Shown here: positions 24,473 through 34,216 of the stretch, piece by piece | How the letters are laid out: each line of letters begins with the position of its first letter | Numbering within the stretch: the first letter of the stretch is position 1 | DNA from: Hyphomicrobiaceae bacterium | GTDB taxonomy: Bacteria > Pseudomonadota > Alphaproteobacteria > Rhizobiales > Hyphomicrobiaceae | Direction of reading: 5' to 3' | DNA length: 64,000 nt | Assembly: GCA_020638035.1 (NCBI GenBank) | Contig: JACKJI010000011.1 | Span: 1-64,000, forward strand | Translations under genes and position numbers: made by a program | Notes under the pieces: model-generated | Told to the model about the DNA's origin: nothing | The model's database searches: none | What the model saw: the letters and a program-made list of their open reading frames with translations, nothing else

Positions 24473-25753
24473 TTAGCGCTTCAGCTTCAGCTTCTCGAGC
24501 AACGGTGCAAGGGCCGACTTCTTCTCCACGCGTGCCTCCTTGCGATGGGCAAGTGCCATCGCGATGTCACGGAAGAACGGCGCGGATTTCGCTTTGGGAT
24601 TCAGTTCCTCGATCATCTGCCCGTTGTTGGCTGCCTGACCGAAGGTCTCGCTATCGAACTCGATGACCGCAGTGGCCTCGATGCCGAGCGCCTGCTCGAA
24701 CTCGCGGACCGAAATTTCCGGCCGCTTCGGCATGCCGACCATGTTGATGACGAGATGCGGCGGCGAGTCGTTCTTCCGCGATCCTTTGAGCAGATCGATC
24801 ACGTTCTTTGCGTTGCGCAGGTTGGCGAGGTCGGGTGCGGCGGTGATCACAACCTCGTCGGACTGCATGAGGATGCGTTTCGACCACGACGTCCATACGT
24901 GAGGCAGGTCGACGACAACGTAGGGTACGTTCTGGCGTGCAACGTCGAGGACCATGTCGCAGGATTCAGCCGACAGATCGTAGTCCCGGTCGAGCACAAC
25001 GGGTGCCGCGAAGATCGAAAGATGCTCCGAACACTTCGTGAGAAGGCGATCGAGGAGGACTTCGTCCAAGCGCTCCGGGCTCGACAACGCCTCGGCGATG
25101 CCCTGCACGGGATCCTGGTTGAAATCGAGCCCCGTCGTACCGAAGGCCAGGTCGAGGTCTGCGATGATAACGTTGGAGGATAGCGCTTCGGAGAGTGTCC
25201 AGGAAACGTTGTGGCAGATCGTCGAAGAGCCGACACCTCCCTTGGCGCCAACGAAGCTCAGCACGTGGCCGACTGGATCTGAGTCCGGATCGTTATAGAG
25301 GTTGGAGATTCCTTCCATCACCTGCAGGGGCGACGTCGGCGCGATAAGGTATTCACTTACGCCGCGCTTCAGCAGCTCGCGGTAGAGGATGACGTCGTTG
25401 GCGTGCCCAGCCACGATGACCTTGGTACCTGCATCGCAGCACTCGGCCAGCCTGTCGAGCTCCGTCAGCACCTGGTTCCGCGGCAACCGCGATTCCACGA
25501 TGATGAGATTTGGTGTCGGGCTCTCCTGGTAATGGGCGACTGCCGCACTAATCCCGCCCATGTGGATCGAGACGTGCGCCTTCGTCAGGCGCCGGTCCTC
25601 GGCTGCCACCTGCAGCGTCTCTGCCATCTGCGGCGTCTCGCAGAAGCACTGGATCGAGATCCGCGGAATGGGACGCGCCCGGTCCGGGCCACCCGTCGAG
25701 CCGACTCCAGAATCGTCCTGATAGTCGTATGCGGCGACGTCTTGACCAGACAT
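24473..25753 (-). CDS. cpaE: Pilus assembly ATPase-like protein CpaE/TadZ
   Basis: This 426-residue protein has an atypical receiver-like N-terminal domain (about residues 30-150: LIIVESRLP, VIVAGHANDVILYRELL). A ParA/MinD-type ATPase domain follows, with a deviant Walker A (FVGAKGGVGSST), IIADLDLAFGTTGLDFN and YVVVDLPHVW. It localises the Tad machine. It lies 12 bp upstream of cpaF in the operon. Confidence 0.93.
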   Translation of the reverse strand: MSGQDVAAYDYQDDSGVGSTGGPDRARPIPRISIQCFCETPQMAETLQVAAEDRRLTKAHVSIHMGGISAAVAHYQESPTPNLIIVESRLPRNQVLTELDRLAECCDAGTKVIVAGHANDVILYRELLKRGVSEYLIAPTSPLQVMEGISNLYNDPDSDPVGHVLSFVGAKGGVGSSTICHNVSWTLSEALSSNVIIADLDLAFGTTGLDFNQDPVQGIAEALSSPERLDEVLLDRLLTKCSEHLSIFAAPVVLDRDYDLSAESCDMVLDVARQNVPYVVVDLPHVWTSWSKRILMQSDEVVITAAPDLANLRNAKNVIDLLKGSRKNDSPPHLVINMVGMPKRPEISVREFEQALGIEATAVIEFDSETFGQAANNGQMIEELNPKAKSAPFFRDIAMALAHRKEARVEKKSALAPLLEKLKLKR

Positions 25754-25811
25754 ATTTTGCTTCTCCTGGATGCGTGGTCTTTGTCTTCAGGCGTGAAAGT
25801 GGCACTGAGGG

Positions 25812-26558
25812 CTATTCGCCGCCGCTTTTGGTCGTTCTGATGCGCTCGTCATTGGTCTTCTGCGAACCGGTGGTCTCGCCACGGATGTACTTTCCGTAGA
25901 CGGCATCGCGCCGCTCGCTCAGACGGTCGGTCATCGTGCGCGGTCCGAGCAGGTCGGCCGGATTTGCAACCTGCATGGCGAAGTTGCGCTGCGTGGCGCA
26001 GCCGAAGTTCGCATAGGGCGTGTTGCCGGGATCGTTTGCGAGATTGGTCGGCCAGATGCCGCACTCGGGTGCCTCCGCGACATAGCGCATATACGAGATG
26101 CGGACCGGCGCATGCCCCTTGCTGGCCTGATAAGGCTCAACAGAGATCGCAGCATCGCCAAAGCCCAGCTCCGTGAGGATCGTGCGGATCTGGTGAACGG
26201 CCTGCATGGCCGAAACCTCGTTGCTTGTGCCGCTCGGTGCAGCGATCACGAGACGGCTGTTGCCCGTATCGCTCACCCTGTATCGAGTTGCGAAGTCGAG
26301 CACATCGGCCCGCTGCGCCGGCGACAGTCCGTAAGAGCCGCGGGACACCTCCAATGAGAGGGTCGAGGGCTTCTGGGACACGAGGATCGGATGCGCTTCA
26401 GAGGGGTCTACGAGCGACCAGCCTGCCACGCGAGCGCCGTCATCACCGTGCTTGCATGCGGCGAGGATAACCGCCAGCCCACATAGGCAGATCGTCTTCA
26501 GAGCGGGGCCTGGCAAGCAGGATGTGGCGTGACGGGTCATTTTGGACATGTCCTTCAT
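25812..26558 (-). CDS. cpaD: Pilus assembly lipoprotein CpaD
   Basis: This 248-residue protein has a lipoprotein signal peptide (lipobox LAVILAAC, Cys about residue 35) and the CpaD domain. That domain includes NSRLVIAAPSG, VRISYMRYVAEAPECG and YANFGCATQRNFAMQVANPADLLGPR. It is a periplasmic/outer-membrane accessory to the secretin. The start at 26558 follows GGAGAACTCGA. It lies between cpaE and the truncated cpaC. Confidence 0.92.
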   Translation of the reverse strand: MKDMSKMTRHATSCLPGPALKTICLCGLAVILAACKHGDDGARVAGWSLVDPSEAHPILVSQKPSTLSLEVSRGSYGLSPAQRADVLDFATRYRVSDTGNSRLVIAAPSGTSNEVSAMQAVHQIRTILTELGFGDAAISVEPYQASKGHAPVRISYMRYVAEAPECGIWPTNLANDPGNTPYANFGCATQRNFAMQVANPADLLGPRTMTDRLSERRDAVYGKYIRGETTGSQKTNDERIRTTKSGGE

Positions 26559-26579
26559 TCGAGTTCTCCACCACGTCCG

Positions 26580-27978
26580 TTATTCGACGATGAAGCCGTA
26601 ATCACCCTTGAGATCACCCACCGGCGCTTCGGAGCTGCGTCCGTAGATCGCGTTGAGGTGTCCCAGGAGATTGGCTTTCCGGTCACTTGCGTTGGCCAGG
26701 CCGTCGATCGGCTTCGCCAGGTTCTTGCGGGCGGTCGGCTGCACCAGGTAAGGCGTCACAATCACGACCAGCTCTGTCTCCTGCTTAATGAAGTCGCGGC
26801 TGCGGAACAGCGTGCCGAGAACCGGAAGATCCTTCAGGCCCGGGAACCCGTCGATGTTCTGGCGCACGTCATTGGACAGCAGGCCGGCCATTGCCAGGGA
26901 GCCACCTGACGGAAGCTCGATCGTCGACTTGGCAGCGCGCTTCTTGAGAGCCGGGATGGAGATTGCGGACAGCGTAACAGCACCGTTGTTCGTGAGCTCG
27001 GAAACCTCTGTCTCGATCTTCAGGCTGATGCGGCCTTCTGACATGACGATCGGGGTGAACGCCACACCGACACCGAACTCCTTGTAAGTCACAGAGAGCT
27101 GACCCGTGTTGTCGACGACGGGAACCGGATACTCACCACCGGCCAGGAACTTTGCCGTTTCGCCGGAGATGGCCGTCAGGTTCGGCTCGGCCAGGGTGCG
27201 GATGAGGCCATCGCGTTCCAGCGCGCGGATCGCGTGGGACACCGACTGATTACCATTGCTGAAGCCGCCGTTAAGGCCGCTGTTGCCAAAGGAGTCTTCG
27301 CCGGGCCCCTGATTGTAGATGCACATGGCGCCGGCAACACCACAGGCCTGCTTATCGTCCGACTTGAGGTTGATGCCGGGGATGGGAAGAGTGCCTAGAC
27401 CGGCAGCTGCGGTCAGCGGAAGCGCGTTCTCGGTCAACAGTGTCGTGGAGAAGTTGCCTGCATTGATCGTCGCGCCGAGGTTGATGCCCATCTGTTTCAT
27501 CACAGACCGCTGGATCTCGGCCACCGTCACCCGCAGCATCACCTGCTCCTCGCCCTCAACCTGCAGCAGGTTGATGACGGCCTCGTCGGCAAGATCCTTG
27601 GAAAAGTTCTTGATCGCAGCGCCCTCCGCTGCTTGTGCCGTCTTCGTATCGTATTCGACGGTGACGAACTGCTTGGCGATGTTGGAGGCGCGCGTGGAAT
27701 CTGCCGGGTTTCGCACGCTACCGGTCAGGATCACGGTCTGGTTGAGCATCTCAACCTTGATGCGCGAACCCTGGATGATGCGGTTCAGAAGATCCTCAAG
27801 GCCGCCCGTCTCGCGCTCGACATAAAGCTCAAAGGTGGCGAGCTGCTCTCCATCGGCGCCGAAGAAGAAGGCATTCGCCTCGCCGATCCTGCGTGCCAGA
27901 AGGAACACGCGATTGGAACTCAGCACTACGGCGTCCATCACCTGGGGATTGGATACGAGTGTCCGTCGTCGAATGCTT
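26580..27978 (-). pseudogene. cpaC: Secretin CpaC/RcpA, 5'-truncated by IS insertion
   Basis: The remaining reading frame encodes more than 453 residues of the Flp pilus secretin. It starts within TLVSNPQVMDAVVLSSNRVF of the N-terminal secretin-associated region, then has the BON-like part and the full secretin domain (LAEPNLTAISGETAKFLAGGE, GVAFTPIV, SGGSLAMAGLL). The signal peptide and first domain, probably about 80-100 residues, are missing. The homology stops about 10 bp before the IS end at 27979, and nothing cpaC-like follows beyond the IS. Translation could restart at the internal GTG/ATG near 27941, but without an export signal. The operon has also lost its promoter and any cpaA, cpaB and pilin genes at this site. 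Confidence 0.8.
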
Positions 27979-28033
27979 TGAGACAGTTTGCGGCGTGAGG
28001 GACGGGAGGCTCCGGGTCAATTTGGGTTGAAGT

Positions 28034-29014
28034 TTAAGCTGCGGATTTGAAGTGGGTCAATCTTCGGTGTCGGATGGTCTTGCGTTTGATCTTCTCCCTC
28101 ATGGTCAGGATTTTATGCCCGCGCCCAAAGTAGACATCAGCCGGTGTCAGATTTCCCAGGCTCTCGTGATAGCGCGCGTGATTGTAGTGCTCGACGAAGT
28201 GGCGCACGGCGCGCTCGAGATCGCCAGGTAGGTAGTAGTTTTCGAGCAGGATGCGGTTCTTGAGCGTCTGATGCCAGCGCTCGATCTTGCCCTGGGTCTG
28301 CGGATGAAGCGGAGCGCCGCGGACATGGCTCATGCCGTTGGCGTCGATCCATTCGGCGAGTTCGCTGGCGATGTAGGACGGCCCGTTGTCGCTGAGCAGT
28401 TTTGGCTTGTGCAACACCCTGGCGCTGTCACAGCCTGAAGCCGTAAGGCCCAGTTCCAGCGTTTCGGTCACGTCCTGGGCCCGCATGGTCGTGCACAGCT
28501 TCCAGGCGATGATGTAACGGGAGAAGTCGTCGAGCACGGTCGACAGATAGACCCAGCCCCAGCCGATGATCTTGAAGTACGTGAAGTCGGTCTGCCAGAG
28601 CTGATTGATCGCCGTCGTCTTGTCGCGGAACTCGTCCGCCGCCTTGATGACGATGAACGCCGGGCTGGTGATGAGATCGTGCGCCTTCAGCAGGCGATAC
28701 ACGGACGCCTCGGACACGTAGTATCTGCGTGTATCCGTGAACTTGGCCGCCAGCTCGCGCGGGCTCATCTCCGGGCAATCGAGAGCCAGGTCAATGATCT
28801 CGGCCCGCACATCATCGGGGATGCGGTTCCACACCCGCGAGGGCGCCGACGACTTGTCTTGCAGCGCCTCGACGCCGCCCGAGCGATAGCGATCGTACCA
28901 GCGGTAGAACGAACCCGGCAGAATGCCCAACTTCTCGAGTGTGCGCCTGACGGGGAGATGCGACTGCTCGACGATGCGGATGATCTCGAGCTTTTCAGAT
29001 GCGGGGTACCTCAT
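28034..29014 (-). CDS. IS3-family transposase OrfB (DDE integrase)
   Basis: This 326-residue protein has an N-terminal helix-turn-helix (GILPGSFYRWYDRY) and an rve integrase core. The DDE residues are visible in WQTDFTYFK (D), LLSDNGPSYIA (D) and TQGKIERWHQTLKN (E). All three are intact, so the enzyme could be active. The start overlaps the OrfA stop in an ATGA, so it may be made by coupled translation rather than by the frameshift common in IS3 elements. Confidence 0.9.
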   Translation of the reverse strand: MRYPASEKLEIIRIVEQSHLPVRRTLEKLGILPGSFYRWYDRYRSGGVEALQDKSSAPSRVWNRIPDDVRAEIIDLALDCPEMSPRELAAKFTDTRRYYVSEASVYRLLKAHDLITSPAFIVIKAADEFRDKTTAINQLWQTDFTYFKIIGWGWVYLSTVLDDFSRYIIAWKLCTTMRAQDVTETLELGLTASGCDSARVLHKPKLLSDNGPSYIASELAEWIDANGMSHVRGAPLHPQTQGKIERWHQTLKNRILLENYYLPGDLERAVRHFVEHYNHARYHESLGNLTPADVYFGRGHKILTMREKIKRKTIRHRRLTHFKSAA

Positions 29015-29415
29015 GCCTCGTCTCCCCCATCCTCGCTCATGCTTTTTTTGAGCAGGCGGAGTTCGAGGGCCTGCTCGGCGACAACCTCCTTCAACTGCTG
29101 GGCCTCGCGGCGCAGGTCCTTGACCTCGTTCGTGGTCGCGGCCCGCGCCGTGTCGCCGGCGAGGCGGCGTTTGCCGGCTTCCAGGAACTCTTTCGACCAG
29201 CTGTAGTAGAGGCTTTCTGCGATCCCCTCACGCCGGCACAACTCGGCGATCGTGACCTCGCCACGCAGACCGTCCAGCACGATGCGAATTTTTTCTTCGG
29301 CCGAATACTGTTTGCGCGTCGCCCGCCGAATGTCGCGAACCAGTCGCTCCGACGGTCTCTGGCCCCCGCCTCCTGGGCCGCCTGGTGGATTTTGGGACGA
29401 GGATTTCCGAATCAT
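29011..29415 (-). CDS. IS3-family transposase OrfA (helix-turn-helix protein)
   Basis: This 134-residue protein has an HTH_Tnp_1 domain (KQYSAEEKIRIVLDGLRGE, IAELCRREGIAESLYYSWSKEF) and a C-terminal coiled coil (about residues 95-125) typical of IS3 OrfA proteins. The Gly/Pro-rich N-terminus (NPPGGPGGGGQRP) is unusual but sits before the domain. Confidence 0.88.
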   Translation of the reverse strand: MIRKSSSQNPPGGPGGGGQRPSERLVRDIRRATRKQYSAEEKIRIVLDGLRGEVTIAELCRREGIAESLYYSWSKEFLEAGKRRLAGDTARAATTNEVKDLRREAQQLKEVVAEQALELRLLKKSMSEDGGDEA

Positions 29416-29598
29416 CTGCGCTCCTTCCAGTCGCTTCGATGATCCCGAAATCCTCCAGTCTTCAAGACGCTAAATCTGACTCACAGGTGATGATGGCGGA
29501 CAGAATGCTACGTGTTTGGAGTGTAGCGACCGCTTGAAAGCCGCTTTCGCGATACTATTCTCATACGGATTATGCCAACGATTGAGTGAGAAAAGACA

Positions 29599-30198
29599 AT
29601 GGGACGCCGGTCGGTCCACACACCGGACGAATTGCGAGAACACATTATCAGAGCCGCTACCGAGCTGATCACCACGTCGGGGCTATCGGGCCTTTCGGCG
29701 CGCGAAGTGGCCCGGCGGATCGGCTACTCGCCGGGCACCATCTATAACGTTTTTGTCAATCTCGACGATCTCATCCTCACCATCGAGGCGCGGATGCTCG
29801 ACGATCTCGACAAGACCCTGGAGGCCATTCCGAAGGGGCCCGATTCGCGCGAGCACCTGTTGCGTCTGGCCGAGGCCTACCTCAACTTCACGCACGAGAA
29901 TCCCAGGCTCTGGAACTTGCTGTTCGAGCATCACCTGCCGGCCGGCGTCGATGTTCCCGCGGCCTACCTCGAAAAGCTCGAAGGGCTACTGGCGCGCATC
30001 GAGGATGCCCTGCGCCCACTCGCCAATACGACCGACGAGGACGAGGTGAAGCGCCGCTCCCGCGTACTGTGGGCCGGTGTCCACGGCATCACGTCACTCT
30101 CAACCGCCGACAAGCTGTCGACCGTCACTGCCGAGGCTGCCTGGCCGCTGGTACGCGATCTCGTGGAGACCTATCTCGCAGGGCTCGTACCTCGTTGA
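29599..30198 (+). CDS. TetR/AcrR family transcriptional regulator with WHG-type C-terminal domain
   Basis: This 199-residue protein has an N-terminal helix-turn-helix (AREVARRIGYSPGTIYNVFVNLDDL, about residues 35-58). Its C-terminal ligand domain carries the WHG motif in VLWAGVHGITSL. The ligand and targets are unknown. The 115 bp between the IS end and this gene must hold its promoter. The neighbouring convergent YdjM-like gene gives no clear hint of a target. Confidence 0.87.
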   Translation: MGRRSVHTPDELREHIIRAATELITTSGLSGLSAREVARRIGYSPGTIYNVFVNLDDLILTIEARMLDDLDKTLEAIPKGPDSREHLLRLAEAYLNFTHENPRLWNLLFEHHLPAGVDVPAAYLEKLEGLLARIEDALRPLANTTDEDEVKRRSRVLWAGVHGITSLSTADKLSTVTAEAAWPLVRDLVETYLAGLVPR

Positions 30199-30251
30199 GA
30201 CCACATGGACGCGCGCCCGGGCTGAACACCTACTGACCTTTCGAGGAGTGC

Positions 30252-31082
30252 TCACTTCGAGTCGGCCTGGGACGTCGGGGGCAGAGTGCCCGTTGTAATC
30301 GGGCTGGCGCTGGTCGCGTCAGGGCCTTGCGCCGCGGCGCTCCGCCCGGACGCCTGATGGATCTGCGGGATGATGCCGAACCACTTCCCCTGCGGCAGCA
30401 GGCGCTGATTGAGACCGGCCCATAATTGCCGTTGCGATATGCCCTCGACGAACGTCGTTGTGGGCGGAGTTAGCGCGAGGGCACCCACGGCCGCGACGGC
30501 CATCGCAATGGAGGCTGCACGGTAGCGTGCATCAAAGATCTTGAGCGCGGTGCCGAACGAAGACTTGATGCGTTGGTTCATCACGTCGACGGAATAAATC
30601 TCGTCGAGCACGAGATGCTGGACGTAGCCCAGGAAGAGGAAAGCAGCGCCAAGCCACGCGACTCCCTCGTGGCGCCCCAGCACGTAATAGAGCGTGACAG
30701 CCGTGACCGCCGACAGGAACACACCCGCAATCAGCGAATGCCATACGCCGCGGTGCACTGACAGCCGGTGAAACAGTCCATGCAAGCCGTAGCGTACGAC
30801 GACCAGCGTGCCGAGCCACAGGATCATGAGCTCGATCACCGAGAACTTTTCGGCGAACGCGAACAGCACCACGAACGAGGCAAACACGCCGAGACCGGCA
30901 AACATCGTTTTACTAGCCCGCGAATCCTTCAGGTCAATGTCAGGAAGGACGGACCCGAGCACTCCGGCAAGTGTCACAGTGACGAGGTTCTCCGGCGCCA
31001 CCACATCGGCGGCTAGCGTCAGAGTTGCAAGCACACCTGCCTGCACCGTGCCCGCACCGATGTGCGTCGTGAAATTCGCCAT
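30252..31082 (-). CDS. YdjM-like membrane-bound metal-dependent hydrolase family protein (DUF457)
   Basis: This 276-residue membrane protein has about six helices and the conserved His/Asp residues of the family: FTTHIGAG near the N-terminus, VLPDIDLKDS, FHRLSVHRGVWHSL and HLVLDEIYSVDV. These suggest a metal site in the membrane. Function is unknown; Escherichia coli YdjM is SOS-induced. The ATG at 31082 has GGAAGGG upstream and starts the conserved domain. The Ala/Ser-rich C-terminus is variable. Confidence 0.78.
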   Translation of the reverse strand: MANFTTHIGAGTVQAGVLATLTLAADVVAPENLVTVTLAGVLGSVLPDIDLKDSRASKTMFAGLGVFASFVVLFAFAEKFSVIELMILWLGTLVVVRYGLHGLFHRLSVHRGVWHSLIAGVFLSAVTAVTLYYVLGRHEGVAWLGAAFLFLGYVQHLVLDEIYSVDVMNQRIKSSFGTALKIFDARYRAASIAMAVAAVGALALTPPTTTFVEGISQRQLWAGLNQRLLPQGKWFGIIPQIHQASGRSAAAQGPDATSASPITTGTLPPTSQADSK

Positions 31083-31700
31083 GATTACACCCTTCCCGCA
31101 GCTCGTGTTCCTGCTCGGCAACTTAGCTTTCGATCCGTGCCCGGAATCGTGAGATGACGAAAGCAAGGCGGCCGCACGCCCCGTGGAAATTTGCGTCTTG
31201 GGCACATATCTCGACCATCACCTAGGCAATACGCACATGGCCGGCCCGGCAGCTCCCGCGACCAACCGTCCTGTCAGCCGACACGATTCGCGCGCCGCAG
31301 GGGAGCCGCCCTGGCCGCTTCCTGGTGGATAACGGTCCGGTTCGACCGCAGACGGGCGGGACGCGCGACGGCCATACGACTTGGTCGGCCCCCACCGTGC
31401 CCCAGTTGAGGACGGCCGGAGCGCATGGACAGCATGCCGGTGTATTTCGCGCAGTCTGTGCCGGCGGCGAACCTGGCGTGGGCACCTGGATCGTGGCTGC
31501 GTTCGTCGTCCCACAGCACAAACGCGACAATCAGGCCTGTTCCAGAGCACAGCACGTGAGGCGACCACCAGCGAATTGGCAAAGAGCTGCAAGCGCAGTG
31601 CGTCCTACGCTTCGAATTCGCGATATCAAGGCTGGACGGGCCCCGGCGTTCAGGGGTACTGCCATCAGCAAGTTCACCGGCCAGCTTCCAGGCAGCAGGC
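31083..31700. other. 618-bp divergent intergenic region, no gene recognised
   Basis: Both strands have open frames, but none resembles a known protein and all have the composition of shadow frames. It should carry the promoters of the YdjM-like gene (leftward) and the CDF transporter gene (rightward). Confidence 0.5.
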
Positions 31701-32645
31701 ATGATGTCGACCCACACGTCACAGCCGCGCTCTTCGCGCGCCCAGACACTCGCCGCCGGCTCGATCGCCGTCGCGATCATTGTCATGGGCATCAAGTACC
31801 TCGCCTATCTCAAGACCGGCTCGGTTGCGCTCTACTCCGACGCTCTGGAGAGCATCGTCAACGTCGTCACCGCCGTCGCCGCGCTTGTCGCGATCCGCAT
31901 CGGCATGCGCCCGCCGGACACCAACCATCCGTTCGGCCATCACAAGGCAGAGTACCTGTCTGCTGTGCTGGAAGGCGCGCTGATCGTCATTGCCGCAATC
32001 CTGATCCTGCGCGAGGCCTATGATGCCTTCCTCTCGCCACGCATGCTCGACGAGCCGGCGCTCGGCCTTGCCATCAACGGTCTCGCCACGGCACTCAATG
32101 CGGGTTGGGCGATGCTGCTCATCCGCGCCGGGCGGGCCTGGACGTCCCGAGCTCTCGTCGCCGACGGCCAGCACATCCTCGCCGACGTCGTCACCTCGGT
32201 CGGCGTCTTCGTCGGCCTCGTGCTCGCAACTCTGACGGGCTGGTCGATCCTCGACCCCCTGCTTGCCTGCGCTGTCGCCATCAACATTCTCTGGACCGGC
32301 TACAAGGTGGCCATGGAATCGATCAGCGGCCTCCTCGACGAGCGCGCCTCGCCTGACATCGAGGAGCGTATCCGCGCCACGATCACCGCCAACGGCCACG
32401 GCGCACTGGAAGCGCACGATATCCGCACGCGCCACGCCGGCCGCATGACGTTCATCGAGTTCCACCTGGTGGTACCCGGGAGAATGACGGTCGCCGATGC
32501 GCACGCGATCTGCGATCGGCTCGAAGATGCCATAGAGGCCGAACTGGTCGACGCCGACGTCGTCATACATGTCGAGCCTGACGAGAAGGCAAAACCCGAC
32601 GTGTCCATCGCCATCAACGGGGACGGCGGCAACGGAACCGGTTGA
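31701..32645 (+). CDS. Cation diffusion facilitator (CDF) family transporter
   Basis: This 314-residue metal/proton antiporter of the inner membrane has six helices and the CDF metal sites: YSDALESIVN (D-x3-E where others have HxxxD) and DGQHILADVVTS (HxxxD). A cytosolic domain carries HDIRTRHAGRMTFIEFHL. NHPFGHHKAEYLSAVLEG is the conserved loop. Substrate (Zn, Fe or Mn) is not clear; Asp in place of the first His is often associated with iron or manganese. An ATG at 31704 is an alternative start. Confidence 0.9.
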   Translation: MMSTHTSQPRSSRAQTLAAGSIAVAIIVMGIKYLAYLKTGSVALYSDALESIVNVVTAVAALVAIRIGMRPPDTNHPFGHHKAEYLSAVLEGALIVIAAILILREAYDAFLSPRMLDEPALGLAINGLATALNAGWAMLLIRAGRAWTSRALVADGQHILADVVTSVGVFVGLVLATLTGWSILDPLLACAVAINILWTGYKVAMESISGLLDERASPDIEERIRATITANGHGALEAHDIRTRHAGRMTFIEFHLVVPGRMTVADAHAICDRLEDAIEAELVDADVVIHVEPDEKAKPDVSIAINGDGGNGTG

Positions 32646-32693
32646 GGCTGTTCACCATGCTATGGGCTCGCGACAACGCCGTCACGAGTGGCT

Positions 32694-34064
32694 TTAATCC
32701 TGCCGCTCGGCCCAAAGGTCGTACTCGTCAGCATGCACCACGCGCGCCTTCACAATCTCCCCGACGCCGACGTCCGTATCGCCATTGAGGAACACGCTGC
32801 CGTCGATCTCCGGCGCGTCCCAGACAGAGCGTCCCAGCGCGCCCTCTTCGTCGACCTCGTCAATGATGACGTCGATCTCGCGTCCGACCCGCGTGGCAAG
32901 CACCTCGCGGCTCACGTCCTGCTGCGCGGCCATGAAACGGTGCCAGCGCTCCTCCTTGACCGACTCAGGCACCGCACCCTCGATTGCATTTGCGACCGCA
33001 CCCGCCACCGGCTCGTATTTGAAGCAACCGACACGATTGAGTTTTGCCGCGCCGATCCAGTCGAGCAGCATCTGGAAGTCGTCCTCCGTCTCACCGGGAA
33101 AGCCGACGATGAACGTGGAGCGAATGGCGAGGTCCGGACAGATTTCACGCCAGCGCCGGATTCGCTCGAGTGTCTTTTCCTGTGCCCCAGGCCGCCGCAT
33201 GGCCTTCAACACCGCTGGCGAAGCATGCTGGAAGGGTATGTCGAGATACGGCAACACGCGCCCTTCAGCCATCAGCGGAATGACGTCGTCGACGTGGGGA
33301 TACGGGTAGACGTAATGCAGCCGCACCCAGGCTCCGAGGCTACCGAGAGCCTTCGCCAGATCGAGGAACTTCGCCCGCAACGGCGAGCCGCGCCAGTCGC
33401 TTCCGGCATATTTCAGATCGAGACCGTAAGCGCTCGTGTCCTGGCTGATGACCAGCAGCTCCTTGACGCCGGCATTCACCAAGCGCTCGGCCTCGCGCAT
33501 AACATCGCCGGCCTGGCGGCTTACAAGATCGCCGCGCAGGGAGGGGATAATGCAGAACGAACAGCGGTTGTTACAGCCTTCCGAGATCTTCAGGTAGGCA
33601 TAGTGCCGGGGCGTGAGATGCAGACCCTCGGGCGGAACGAGATCGACGAACGGATCGTGCAGCGGCGGCACCGCGGCATGCACGGCCTCCACCACCTGCT
33701 CGTACTGATGCGGCCCGGTAACGGCGAGCACGCCTGGATGCACGGCCCGGATCGCGTCCTTCTCGACCCCATAACAGCCGGTCACGATCACGCGCCCGTT
33801 CTCCGCCAGCGCCTCACCGATTGCATCGAGGCTTTCCTGCTTGGCGCTATCGAGAAATCCGCACGTGTTGACGACGACCACATCGGCGCCGGCATAGTCG
33901 GCGGACAGCTCATAGCCCTCCGACCTCAGGCGCGTGATGATGCGCTCTGAATCGACCAGCGCCTTGGGGCAGCCAAGCGAGACGAAGCCGATCCGCGGCG
34001 CCGGGTTTCGGCCACCGATTCTGGGCTCGGGCGATGGGTTGTTCGGGCGGAGCTGTCGCGTCAT
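32694..34064 (-). CDS. rimO: Ribosomal protein S12 methylthiotransferase RimO
   Basis: This 456-residue radical SAM enzyme methylthiolates an aspartate of ribosomal protein S12. The N-terminal UPF0004 domain has VSLGCPKALVDSE, VVVNTCGFLDSAKQES and VTGCYG (three Cys of the auxiliary cluster). The radical SAM motif is CNNRCSFCIIPSLRG. A C-terminal TRAM domain is present. SLGCPKALVDSE and CGFLDSAKQES distinguish RimO from MiaB. The ATG at 34064 is chosen; 34115 would add non-conserved residues. Confidence 0.95.
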   Translation of the reverse strand: MTRQLRPNNPSPEPRIGGRNPAPRIGFVSLGCPKALVDSERIITRLRSEGYELSADYAGADVVVVNTCGFLDSAKQESLDAIGEALAENGRVIVTGCYGVEKDAIRAVHPGVLAVTGPHQYEQVVEAVHAAVPPLHDPFVDLVPPEGLHLTPRHYAYLKISEGCNNRCSFCIIPSLRGDLVSRQAGDVMREAERLVNAGVKELLVISQDTSAYGLDLKYAGSDWRGSPLRAKFLDLAKALGSLGAWVRLHYVYPYPHVDDVIPLMAEGRVLPYLDIPFQHASPAVLKAMRRPGAQEKTLERIRRWREICPDLAIRSTFIVGFPGETEDDFQMLLDWIGAAKLNRVGCFKYEPVAGAVANAIEGAVPESVKEERWHRFMAAQQDVSREVLATRVGREIDVIIDEVDEEGALGRSVWDAPEIDGSVFLNGDTDVGVGEIVKARVVHADEYDLWAERQD

Positions 34065-34216
34065 GAGCGCGCTTCTAGCTCTGGCCGAGGGCGCGTGCAA
34101 TAGCGCCCATCGCACGGTCCCGCGCGTTCATGCCGTCATACGAACCCTGCGAGCGCAAGCACTGGCGCAAGCATGGCACCCCTACGCATTTAAGATGCGC
34201 ATTGCGGGCTCAGGCC

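Larger units (their letters stand above)
27979..29483 (-). mobile_element. IS3-family insertion sequence
   Basis: This element of about 1.5 kb has two transposase frames. Proposed ends are TGAGACAG at 27979 and its near-inverse CTGACTCA ending at 29483, fitting the TG...CA termini of IS3 elements. With these ends no target duplication is visible. An alternative right end at 29502 would be flanked by a 7-bp GAATGCT repeat (27971-27977 and 29503-29509). The exact right end is therefore uncertain. Confidence 0.75.

Noticed and set aside
29011..29014. Programmed -1 frameshift between OrfA and OrfB
   Set aside because: The two frames are joined by an ATGA overlap with a plausible separate start, and I saw no slippery A-run at the junction.
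31274..31795. Minus-strand frame of 173 residues in the region before the CDF gene
   Set aside because: No ribosome-binding site, no family, and it overlaps the real CDF start.
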